From Dyadobacter frigoris (GTDB lineage Bacteria; Bacteroidota; Bacteroidia; Cytophagales; Spirosomataceae): a stretch of DNA of 64,000 bases. The DNA is taken from contig NZ_SZVO01000002.1 in assembly GCF_005280585.1 (NCBI RefSeq), positions 1 to 64,000 on the forward strand, read 5' to 3'. Both the position numbers and the translations under genes were made by a program. A model generated the notes under the pieces. That model was not told the DNA's origin and searched no databases. It saw only the letters and a program-made list of their open reading frames with translations. Position 1 is the stretch's first letter. The number at the start of each line of letters is the position of its first letter. Shown in pieces: positions 35,635 to 43,279 of the stretch.

Positions 35635-36900
35635 TTAAGGATAAAGCAAATATTTCTTCCGCATATTTTTATAATCCGTTAGTCCAGGCTCCCAGCTTTT
35701 TCTTATTTCAGCTTCCGGAGTCCCGGCAACAATTTGTTTTTTAAGATTTTCAGTTCCGGCAAGTTTATCAAAATTGCCCATTTGCTTGCTCTGCGACATA
35801 TCGAAAAATTTCTCCTTGTCCGGATAAGCTTTATACATCTCAATAAGCCATTTCAGATTGATCTGTTTACTTTTTCTTAAAGAAGTAATAGCATATTTCC
35901 TCAAATCCAGCCCATAACAATCCTGATTCTGATGCAACGGGGTTTCACTCATTCCCTGAATACTTTTTGGTATGAAAGAAAATTCATATTTTCCTTTTAA
36001 AAGAGGCGCACCCAGAACAGTAAATGGCATGTAAGTTCCCCGACCCTGACTAACAATTGTTCCTTCGAAAGGACATATGCTTGGATACAACAAAATCGAC
36101 TGCTGGCTATTCAGATTTGGCGATGGGAAAACGGGTAAATCATAAGGCGTATCATGGTCATAGTTAGCTACTTTAATAATTTTTAGTTTGCATTGCAACT
36201 GGCCCGGCAACCATTTTTCGCCATTCAGCATTTGTGCAAATTCACCCATTGTCATACCATGTGTTATTGGTATTTTGTGCATACCAATGCCCGAATGTAA
36301 ATGATCTTCCAGAATCGGCCCGTCCACAACGTAACCATTCGGATTTGGACGATCTAATATCATCAGCTCCTTATTATTTTCAGCACAGGATTCCATTACA
36401 TGATCCAGCGTATTGATATACGTGTAAAAACGACAGCCAACATCCTGAATATCAAAGATTACAAGGTCGACATCTGCCAGATGTTCTTTACTCGGTTTTT
36501 TATATTTTCCATATAATGAAACAACTGAAATACCCGTTTTCGGATCGGTTTCATCGCTCACTTTGGCACCATTACTGGCATTTCCACGGAAGCCATGTTC
36601 CGGACCAAAAATTCTGACAATGTTTATTCCAAGTGCCAATAAACTGTCCACGCTTGGTATTTTGCCAATAATGGAAGTCTGGTTGACAACCATGGCAATT
36701 CTTTTCCCTTTCAGATATTTCAGATATTCCGATGTTTGGTCAGCACCGGTTATGACGGTTTTGGCAGCCTCCGGATTATGATTACCTAAGGAATCACCAG
36801 TGGCCGGAAAGGGACTTTTATTACCAGATGTGCTGGCGCAGCTCGTCGTTATTGCGCCAATCGAAGCGATTAAACTCAGGCCCAGAACTATTTTTTTCAT
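35635..36900 (-). CDS. DUF1343/NamZ-like exo-beta-N-acetylmuramidase lipoprotein
   Basis: The 421-residue protein has a lipoprotein signal (TTSC, Cys21) and the DUF1343 core: KRIAMVVNQTSIIG, IVRIFGPEHGFRG, VVSLYGKYKKPS, VDLVIFDIQDVGCRFYTYI and MLDRPNPNG. Proteins of this family (NamZ/YzbB) remove N-acetylmuramic acid from the non-reducing end of peptidoglycan fragments. It would act in the periplasm on cell-wall turnover products. It lies 43 nt after the radical SAM gene on the same strand. No other muropeptide recycling genes are adjacent. Confidence 0.88.
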   Translation of the reverse strand: MKKIVLGLSLIASIGAITTSCASTSGNKSPFPATGDSLGNHNPEAAKTVITGADQTSEYLKYLKGKRIAMVVNQTSIIGKIPSVDSLLALGINIVRIFGPEHGFRGNASNGAKVSDETDPKTGISVVSLYGKYKKPSKEHLADVDLVIFDIQDVGCRFYTYINTLDHVMESCAENNKELMILDRPNPNGYVVDGPILEDHLHSGIGMHKIPITHGMTMGEFAQMLNGEKWLPGQLQCKLKIIKVANYDHDTPYDLPVFPSPNLNSQQSILLYPSICPFEGTIVSQGRGTYMPFTVLGAPLLKGKYEFSFIPKSIQGMSETPLHQNQDCYGLDLRKYAITSLRKSKQINLKWLIEMYKAYPDKEKFFDMSQSKQMGNFDKLAGTENLKKQIVAGTPEAEIRKSWEPGLTDYKNMRKKYLLYP

Positions 36901-36943
36901 TTAATATGGATTTAGGAAATATTCGAGGTAAATAAAGATTTTT

Positions 36944-37996
36944 TCAAAACAATTTCATCTGTCCGCCCTTTATAAATAGCGACTTGTCAAGCTCTTTTGT
37001 CTCTCTGCCGGCAAAATATTTGCGACAGGCAAAATCATGCAATTGCCTGATATTTTCAGCGAATTTGCCTTCACCACTCATACGAAGACCGTAACGGGAA
37101 TCATTCAACTGGCCGCCGTGACATTCTTTAATCTGGTTTAAAACTTTGGACGCTTTATCCGGAAAATGATGATTGATCCATTCTTCGAAAATCGGCCCAA
37201 TTGCACCATTTAATCTTACAACGGTATAGCCCGCCCAAACCGCACCAGCTTCTGCCGCAGCCTGAATGATGGAAGGAATTTCATGATCATTTAATCCGGG
37301 AATTATCGGTGCAGTCATCACGCCCATTTGAACGCCTGCTTCGTGCAATGTTTTCACTACCTGCAAACGACGTTTTCCAGTTACGGTTCTTGGTTCCAGT
37401 TTCCCTCTCAGATCCTCATTCAAAGACGTTATTGAAACCGCGCCATGCACAAGATTTAGTTTTGCCAGTTTTTCAAGAATATCAAGATCCCGAAGGATCA
37501 GGGCATTTTTTGTAAGAATACTAACAGGATTTCTATACTTCAGACAAATTTCAAGCATCTGTCTGGTAAGCTGATAAACTTTTTCAGCAGGCTGATAACA
37601 ATCTGTATTTCCTGAAAAGAAAATCGTCTGAGGTTCCCAGCTTTTTGAATTCAGCAATTTTTCCAGCAATTGAGGTGCGTTCTTTTTTACTACAATTTTT
37701 GTTTCAAAATCCAGTCCGGCCGAAAAGCCCCAATACTCATGAGAATTACGTGCATAGCAATAAATACAGCCATGTTCACAACCCCTGTAAGGATTAATGG
37801 AATTGAAATTACGAAGATCCGGGCTATCCGATTTGCTCAGAATCGACTTTGAGATTTCCTCAATAAACAACGTTTTGACATTTTTTTCAGGCTCTTCCCA
37901 ATTCTGCCAGTCTTCGGAAGTATATTCAATTTCCTGCTTACGAAATTTATTATCGGTATTAATTCCCGCTCCTCTGCCCCTAGCCCGATTGTCCAT
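36944..37996 (-). CDS. PA0069-type radical SAM protein (SPL-like)
   Basis: The 350-residue protein contains the radical SAM cluster motif CEHGCIYC (Cys73, Cys77, Cys80) in the context SINPYRGCEHGCIYCYARNSHEY, which is typical of PA0069-family, spore-photolyase-like enzymes. Later come IFFSGNTDCYQPAEK and VMTAPIIPGLND, characteristic of this family. It binds a 4Fe-4S cluster and SAM; the reaction is not established, although DNA-lesion repair has been suggested from its SPL resemblance. It lies just upstream of the NamZ-like gene and may share a transcript. Confidence 0.88.
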   Translation of the reverse strand: MDNRARGRGAGINTDNKFRKQEIEYTSEDWQNWEEPEKNVKTLFIEEISKSILSKSDSPDLRNFNSINPYRGCEHGCIYCYARNSHEYWGFSAGLDFETKIVVKKNAPQLLEKLLNSKSWEPQTIFFSGNTDCYQPAEKVYQLTRQMLEICLKYRNPVSILTKNALILRDLDILEKLAKLNLVHGAVSITSLNEDLRGKLEPRTVTGKRRLQVVKTLHEAGVQMGVMTAPIIPGLNDHEIPSIIQAAAEAGAVWAGYTVVRLNGAIGPIFEEWINHHFPDKASKVLNQIKECHGGQLNDSRYGLRMSGEGKFAENIRQLHDFACRKYFAGRETKELDKSLFIKGGQMKLF

Positions 37997-38048
37997 GTGA
38001 TGAAGTGTAAAATGTTTTCAGAATTTCAATTTCGCCTGCTTTACAAAA

Positions 38049-38087
38049 GGAAAAGGAATAGGGTTTTTGTTACGCTATTCCCTTTCC
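38049..38087 (-). terminator. Terminator after the M42 peptidase gene
   Basis: On the minus strand GGAAAGGGAATAG and CTATTCCTTTTCC pair across a 13-nt loop and are followed by TTTTG, about 28 nt beyond the stop at 38115. Confidence 0.6.
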
Positions 38088-38114
38088 CAATTCCCGACTT
38101 CGTTCAGCTCAATA

Positions 38115-39185
38115 TTATTTTATGTACCTGAAATCCTCATTTCCTTTCAAAGAAAGAAGCACATCGTACATCAGTTGAATTACATTCTGAACATCGTCCT
38201 TATGTACCATTTCAACCGTTGTATGCATGTATTTCAATGGAAGAGAAATCAATGCGGATGCGATTCCTTCTGTTGAATAAGCAAATGCATCCGTATCTGT
38301 TCCCGTTGAGCGGCTTACCGCCTGGCGCTGATATGGAATACTTTTTTCCTCAGCGATATTGATTAACAGATCGCGCACATTATTTTGAACGGCTGGTCCG
38401 TAACAAATAACCGGTCCGTTTCCACATTTCAAATCACCTTGTTCTTTTTTGTTATACATCGGCGACTGGGTATCGTGCGTCACGTCTGTACAAATCGCAA
38501 GATCCGGTTTCAATCTGCGGGAAATCATTTCTGCTCCGCGCAAACCGATTTCTTCCTGAACTGCATTGACGATGTAAAGCGTAAAAGGCAGATTGACATT
38601 GTTTTCATGCAGCATCCGCGCTACTTCCGCAATCATGAAACCACCCATACGGTTGTCCAGTGCACGACCGATGTAGAATTTTTCATTCAATTCATCCAGA
38701 CCGTCAACAAAAGTTGCTACCGTTCCCACATGAATTCCCATTTCCAGCACTTCTTCTTTTTTTGCTGCGCCCACGTCTATAAAGAGCTCATGCACTTTTG
38801 GTACCTGATCTTTGGCGGTATCACGCACATGAATTGCGGGCCAGCCAAAAACTCCTTTTACAATTCCTTTGGCAGTATGTAAATTAACACGCATCGAAGG
38901 CGCAATAGCAGCATCCGACCCGCCATTGCGGCGAACGTGAATATATCCGTCATCCGAAATGTAATTTACGAACCAGGAAATTTCATCGGAATGCGCCTCA
39001 ATAACAACTTTGTAATCTTGTCCGCCTCCAATCACACCAACAGCCGTTCCGTAAACATCAATAATTTGTTCTTCAATATAAGGCTTGATATAATCCAGCC
39101 AGATCTGCTGTCCGGATGCTTCAAAACCCGTTGGAGAAGCATTGTTCAGGTATTTGTATAAAAACGATTTACTTTCTTCAGTCAT
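38115..39185 (-). CDS. M42-family metallo-aminopeptidase
   Basis: The 356-residue protein has the co-catalytic metal sites of the M42 family: VVIEAHSDEISWFV (His/Asp), GRALDNRMGG (bridging Asp), VQEEIGLRGAEM (catalytic Glu pair), CTDVTHDTQSP and a final STGTDTDAF with the ligand in MHTTVEMVHKDDV. Members are cytoplasmic aminopeptidases, often large TET oligomers, that cleave peptides from the N-terminus. No signal peptide is seen. It is likely co-transcribed with the mini-zincin 55 nt upstream. Confidence 0.92.
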   Translation of the reverse strand: MTEESKSFLYKYLNNASPTGFEASGQQIWLDYIKPYIEEQIIDVYGTAVGVIGGGQDYKVVIEAHSDEISWFVNYISDDGYIHVRRNGGSDAAIAPSMRVNLHTAKGIVKGVFGWPAIHVRDTAKDQVPKVHELFIDVGAAKKEEVLEMGIHVGTVATFVDGLDELNEKFYIGRALDNRMGGFMIAEVARMLHENNVNLPFTLYIVNAVQEEIGLRGAEMISRRLKPDLAICTDVTHDTQSPMYNKKEQGDLKCGNGPVICYGPAVQNNVRDLLINIAEEKSIPYQRQAVSRSTGTDTDAFAYSTEGIASALISLPLKYMHTTVEMVHKDDVQNVIQLMYDVLLSLKGNEDFRYIK

Positions 39186-39240
39186 ACTAATTTAATTGAA
39201 ATGTGTAATCACTCTTTATTTCCGGGGTTACTTTTCTTTG

Positions 39241-39564
39241 TCACAAATACTTTAAAAATGCCCAGAATTTCCGGTTCACAAGATATTCAAATTCGCGCTC
39301 ATTTGCATAAGCTTCGCGCTCAAAAGAAATATTAAAATAAGCCAGATAATGATTTTTGTATTGAATAAGCCGGATCAGATATTCCAGAAAATACCAAATG
39401 TAAAAAGGCACCAAACCCATTTCAAGCTGTTGCTTCAAATGAATGGTTTCATGGAACAAAAGTACTTTTCCGGGCGCTTTTGACCTCGAAAAAATAAAAG
39501 GAAAAATAGCCATACCTTCAACCCAAAGGAATGAAAATGTAAGCAAATAACCTTTGAATTTCAT
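39241..39564 (-). CDS. Mini-zincin-like membrane protein (HExxH motif)
   Basis: The 107-residue protein contains HETIH (38-42, the zincin HExxH motif) followed by LKQQLEMG and a hydrophobic segment (LVPFYIWYFLEYLIRL, 51-66). It also has a conserved-looking FEREAYANERE (81-91) that could supply the third zinc ligand (Glu84 or Glu89). An N-terminal hydrophobic stretch (LLTFSFLWVEGMAIFPFIF) may be a further membrane helix. Small proteins of this layout occur in Bacteroidota as uncharacterised genes. A proteolytic function is an inference from the motif only. Confidence 0.65.
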   Translation of the reverse strand: MKFKGYLLTFSFLWVEGMAIFPFIFSRSKAPGKVLLFHETIHLKQQLEMGLVPFYIWYFLEYLIRLIQYKNHYLAYFNISFEREAYANEREFEYLVNRKFWAFLKYL

Positions 39565-39601
39565 ATTGGCTTTCTTAATCTTATTCCAATGTTAAATAAA
39601 A

Positions 39602-39645
39602 AATGTTGAATTAGTGAATGAATAAACATCCAGCAATTCAACATT
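39602..39645 (-). terminator. Terminator of greA
   Basis: AATGTTGAATT and AATTCAACATT form an 11-bp stem, with T tracts following on both strands; on the minus strand it lies about 50 nt past the greA stop. Confidence 0.65.
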
Positions 39646-39695
39646 CTTTTTGTCGGTTTTATTTAGAAATAAAATAAAATCTGTTTATCCAAAAA

Positions 39696-40181
39696 TCAGG
39701 ACTCACTAAACCGGCTGATATCCAAAACTTCGAATTCCATCATTCCGGCGGGTACTTTTATCTCCGTTGTTTCGCCCACTTTTTTACCCAATAGACCTTT
39801 CCCGATGGGTGAACCAACCGAAATTTTTCCGGTTTTCAAATCAGCTTCTTCTTCGGAAACAAGCGTATAAGTTACTTCCATGCCGTTTTTACGGTTTTTG
39901 ATTTTCACCTTGGAAAGAACGGCCACCTGTGAAGTATCAATCGATGATTCATCGATCACACGAGCATTTGACATGATCTCTTCCAGCTTGGCAATTTTCA
40001 TTTCATGCATTCCCTGTGCATCTTTCGCCGCATCATATTCTGCATTTTCACTCAAATCACCTTTGTCCCGCGCCTCTGCAATTTGTGCAGCGATAGCGGT
40101 ACGGCCTTTGGTTTTCATATCATTCAACTCATTCTTCAGCTTATTTAATCCTTCTTCGGTATAGTATGAAATTTTAGCCAT
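39696..40181 (-). CDS. greA: Transcription elongation factor GreA
   Basis: The 161-residue protein has the GreA coiled coil (EGLNKLKNELNDMKTKGRTAIAAQIAEARDKGDLSENAEYDAAKDAQ), with the acidic tip residues in the loop (Asp/Glu of GDLSENAEYDAA). It has a C-terminal globular domain (VEVTYTLVSEEEAD-like region, ISVGSPIGKGLLGKKVGET). It releases backtracked RNA polymerase by stimulating RNA cleavage. The length fits. A structured leader or sRNA with its own promoter lies just upstream and may control it. Confidence 0.96.
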   Translation of the reverse strand: MAKISYYTEEGLNKLKNELNDMKTKGRTAIAAQIAEARDKGDLSENAEYDAAKDAQGMHEMKIAKLEEIMSNARVIDESSIDTSQVAVLSKVKIKNRKNGMEVTYTLVSEEEADLKTGKISVGSPIGKGLLGKKVGETTEIKVPAGMMEFEVLDISRFSES

Positions 40182-40230
40182 GACTTAATTATGTTTAAAT
40201 ATTCTTAAATTTTTAATTGGTGGTTTGGGT

Positions 40231-40352
40231 AAAAAAAAAGAACGGCTCAAAGACCGTCCTACAAGAGTTTGTTTTAACCCGTAGTAGAGGACTAGAAAAC
40301 CTTAGCTTTTCGACAGCAATATCTTTTTATCTTTTCCATTGTTTTTTAATAT
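40231..40352 (-). ncRNA. Structured leader or small RNA upstream of greA
   Basis: A strong promoter (40359-40390) predicts a minus-strand RNA from about 40352. It ends at a terminator with stem AGGACGGT / GCCGTTCT and T9 (40231-40260), 50 nt before greA. An upstream GTCCTCTAC segment can pair with the GTAGGAC that forms the left side of the terminator stem, so two folds exclude each other. That is the layout of an attenuator or riboswitch; an independent sRNA of about 120 nt is the alternative. No peptide or family match is seen. Confidence 0.4.
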
Positions 40353-40358
40353 CAACGA

Positions 40359-40390
40359 CAAAAATAGCAATATTTGTAAATGGTAACAAA
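40359..40390 (-). promoter_or_regulatory. Bacteroidota promoter of the greA leader RNA
   Basis: On the minus strand TTTG (40387-40390) lies 20 nt before TATTTTTG (40359-40366), matching the -33/-7 consensus (TTTG - about 20 - TAnnTTTG) at both boxes. Confidence 0.55.
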
Positions 40391-40417
40391 CCAAATTGTT
40401 AAAAGCAGATACAATCC

Positions 40418-41338
40418 ATGCCTGATAAATTAAGAATTATTTTTATGGGGACGCCAGAATTTGCTGTCCAAAGTTTAAGAAGTCTGGTAGAGAGCAATTC
40501 TAATGTAATTGCTGTAATTACCGTGCCAGATAAACCTGCCGGACGTGGACAAAAACAGATGTCATCCCCTGTCAAAATATATGCAGAAGAACAGGGAATC
40601 CAAGTTCTTCAACCAGAAAAACTCAAAAATCCCGAGTTTATTGCTCAATTAAAGTCATTAAATGCAGATTTGCAAGTAGTCGTTGCATTTAGAATGCTTC
40701 CTGAAATTGTATGGAGTATGCCAAAATACGGAACATTCAATTTACATGGCTCTTTATTACCGCAATATCGCGGTGCAGCGCCTATTAACTGGGCTGTAAT
40801 TAATGGTGAAACGGAATCGGGAGTCACTACTTTTTTTATTGAAAAAGAAATTGATACCGGGAAAATTATTTTTCAGGAAAGAGATCCGATTACTCCTGAT
40901 GACGACGCAGGTTCTGTTTATGAAAGGCTAATGCACATAGGCGGGAAACTGGTTGTAAAAACAGTTCAGGCCATTGAAGAAGGAAACTATCCGCAGGAAC
41001 CGCAGGATGAGTCGAAAGAAATAAAAATGGCCCCGAAAATCTTCCGGGAAACATGTGAAATTGACTGGACGTTACCGGCTGAAAAAATCCATAATTTCGT
41101 CAGAGGACTTTCTCCGTATCCGGCTGCATGGACGACTTTGAATGGTCTTTCGTGCAAAATATTTAAAACAAGTATTACCGAAGATACAAGTGAAGGAAAC
41201 CCGGGAGAATTTAAAACGGATCATAAAACATTTTTACATTTTCGGGCTGGCGATGTTTGGCTGGTGATTGAGGTTTTGCAATTGGAAGGGAAAAAGAAAA
41301 TGGAAGTTGGGGATTTTTTGAGAGGGGCGAAATTGTAA
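40418..41338 (+). CDS. fmt: Methionyl-tRNA formyltransferase
   Basis: The 306-residue protein has the formyltransferase N-domain (IIFMGTPEFAVQSLRSL) with the catalytic region NLHGSLLPQYRGAAPINWAVINGETESGVTTFFIEKEIDTG (Asn, His and Asp catalytic residues) and the C-terminal domain (KIHNFVRGLSPYPAAWTTLNG). It formylates initiator Met-tRNA using 10-formyl-THF in the cytoplasm. The length is normal. It is divergent from greA and followed by a long tandem repeat, so it is monocistronic here. Confidence 0.96.
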   Translation: MPDKLRIIFMGTPEFAVQSLRSLVESNSNVIAVITVPDKPAGRGQKQMSSPVKIYAEEQGIQVLQPEKLKNPEFIAQLKSLNADLQVVVAFRMLPEIVWSMPKYGTFNLHGSLLPQYRGAAPINWAVINGETESGVTTFFIEKEIDTGKIIFQERDPITPDDDAGSVYERLMHIGGKLVVKTVQAIEEGNYPQEPQDESKEIKMAPKIFRETCEIDWTLPAEKIHNFVRGLSPYPAAWTTLNGLSCKIFKTSITEDTSEGNPGEFKTDHKTFLHFRAGDVWLVIEVLQLEGKKKMEVGDFLRGAKL

Positions 41339-41372
41339 TAATTTGATTAAAATTGTTTGGTTGGAATTTAGT

Positions 41373-41444
41373 ATTGCGGTGCGCTGCACCTTAGCAAATC
41401 GCGAGTTATTACCTATTCTACAAATATTTTGGTGCTCTGCACCT
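41373..41444 (-). repeat. Two inverted copies at the edge of the 56-bp array
   Basis: ATTGCGGTGCGCTGCACCT (41373-41391) is the exact reverse complement of the segment at 41510-41528 in the array. TCTACAAATATTTTGGTGCT (from 41417) is nearly the complement of the array's AGCACCGTAATATTTGTAGA. So the array begins with two units in the opposite orientation. Confidence 0.7.
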
Positions 41445-41454
41445 ATTCATCGCC

Positions 41455-42480
41455 GGTACAAAGCACAGAAATATTTATAGCAAGCAAATTTGCCAAATTC
41501 CGAAATCCAAGGTGCAGCGCACCGCAATATTTGTAGAAACCAAAATCACCAAATTCCGATTAAGAAGGTGCAGAGCACCGTAATATTTGTAGAAACCAAA
41601 ATCACCAAATTCCCATTAACAAGGTGCAAAGCACCGTAATATTTGTAGAAACCAAATTTGTCAAATTCCCATTAACAGGGTGCAAAGCACCGTAATATTT
41701 GTAGAAACCAAAATCACCAAATTCCCATTAACAAGGTGCAAAGCACCGTAATATTTGTAGAAACCAAATTTGCCAAATTCCCATTAACAAGGTGCAAAGC
41801 ACCGTAATATTTGTAGAAACCAAATTTGCCAAATTCCCATTAACAAGGTGCAGAGCACCGTAATATTTGTAGAAACCAAAATCACCAAATTCCCATTAAC
41901 AAGGTGCAAAGCACCGTAATATTTGTAGAAACCAAATTTGCCAAATTCCCATTAACAAGGTGCAAAGCACCGTAATATTTGTAGAAACCAAATTTGCCAA
42001 ATTCCCATTAACAAGGTGCAAAGCACCGTAATATTTGTAGAAACCAAATTTGCCAAATTCCCATTAACAAGGTGCAGAGCACCGTAATATTTGTAGAAAC
42101 CAAAATCACCAAATTCCCATTAACAAGGTGCAGAGCACCGTAATATTTGTAGAAACCAAAATCACCAAATTCCCATTAACAAGGTGCAGAGCACCGTAAT
42201 ATTTGTAGAAACCAAATTTGCCAAATTCCCATTAACAAGGTGCAAAGCACCGTAATATTTGTAGAAACCAAATTCACCAAATTCCCATTAACAAGGTGCA
42301 AAGCACCGTAATATTTGTAGAAACCAAATTCGCCAAATTCCCATTAACAAGGTGCAAAGCACCGTAATATTTGTAGAAACCAAATTTGCCAAATTCCCAT
42401 TAACAAGGTGCAGAGCACCGTAATATTTGTAGAAACCAAAATCACCAAATTCCCATTAACAAGGTGCAAAGCACCTTAAT
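41455..42480 (+). repeat. 56-bp tandem repeat array, 18 full units plus a partial
   Basis: Units start at 41455 and then every 56 nt without exception to 42463. Each begins with a small palindrome (GGTGCARAGCACC), then GTAATATTTGTAGAAACCAA, a variable eight-base part and CAAATTCCCATTAACAA. Variation is confined mainly to loop R (A or G) and the central AATCACC/TTTGCC variants. The first unit is diverged and the last is cut off. 56 is not a multiple of three and there is no open frame through it, so it is not coding. Spacing is uniform with no spacers, so this is not CRISPR. It fills the fmt-folA gap. Confidence 0.9.
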
Positions 42481-42544
42481 AATCAAATTTAAACTACTTC
42501 AACCTCACGTTTATTTCATTCAAATAAAACATTACCCATAATAA

Positions 42545-43060
42545 ATGCTTCTTTCCATCATTGTTGCTGTTTCCGAAAACGGCGTTATAGGACTCAACAA
42601 CCAATTAATCTGGCGTTTACCGGACGATCTTAAACGATTCAAAAAACTTACTCTTGGCCATCCCATGATCATGGGACGAAAAACTTTTGAATCTATTGGA
42701 AAACCACTTCCGGGCAGACAATCCATTGTCATAACCCGTGACAAAAACTTTTCTTTCGAAGGTACAATTGTCGTCCATTCCTTGGACGACGCTATTGAAG
42801 AAGCAAAAAAAACAGGGACAGATGAAGCCTTTGTAATAGGTGGTGGAGATATCTACAATCAGGTTCAGAAAATTTCCAACAAATTATATATAACAGAAGT
42901 AGATACTAAAACCGAAGGTGATACATTTTTCAAAATAGAAAATCCCGACTTGTGGGAAGAAGTTGAAAGAGAGCACCATTCCAATGATGAAAAGCATGAA
43001 TTTTCATTTTATTTTGTCGATTTTAGAAGAAAAACACAATTTGACAGTACTGTTAAATAA
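42545..43060 (+). CDS. folA: Dihydrofolate reductase
   Basis: The 171-residue protein has the DHFR fold: MLLSIIVAVSENGVIGLNNQLIWRLPDDLKRFKKLT (Asp27-equivalent in the PDD turn), the GHPMIMGRKTFESIGKPLPGR motif and the VIGGGDIYNQ cofactor loop. It reduces dihydrofolate with NADPH. It follows directly after the repeat array and is followed by a long inverted repeat. Confidence 0.96.
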   Translation: MLLSIIVAVSENGVIGLNNQLIWRLPDDLKRFKKLTLGHPMIMGRKTFESIGKPLPGRQSIVITRDKNFSFEGTIVVHSLDDAIEEAKKTGTDEAFVIGGGDIYNQVQKISNKLYITEVDTKTEGDTFFKIENPDLWEEVEREHHSNDEKHEFSFYFVDFRRKTQFDSTVK

Positions 43061-43078
43061 AATCCACAAAAAACATTT

Positions 43079-43150
43079 CATGCCACGGATACACAAATGT
43101 TCACGAATTGGCTTAAAACATTCGTGAAAAATTTGTGTATTCCTGGCATG
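43079..43150. repeat. Long imperfect inverted repeat after folA
   Basis: Arms CATGCCACGGATACACAAAT-GTTCACGAAT (43079-43108) and ATTCGTGAA...GGCATG (43120-43150) pair over about 30 nt with small bulges; TTTTC follows. It could be the folA terminator or a dispersed hairpin repeat; similar CACGAAT-type arms are common in intergenic repeats. Confidence 0.5.
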
Positions 43151-43239
43151 TTTTCTTTTGATATTCCTAAATCAAAGTAGTCAGATAGAAAAAATTCGCT
43201 AATCTATTCATTCAGTTACTATTCGTTACAAAAATCTTG

Positions 43240-43247
43240 TAAATTTG
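43240..43247 (+). promoter_or_regulatory. -7 promoter box of the esterase gene
   Basis: TAAATTTG matches TAnnTTTG, 32 nt before the esterase ATG. The -33 box is weak. Confidence 0.35.
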
Positions 43248-43279
43248 ACACTTATATTGACCCAGTGTTATTTTAAAGA

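Noticed and set aside
41455..42480. CRISPR array
   Set aside because: Units are contiguous 56-bp copies with no unique spacers, and there are no cas genes nearby.
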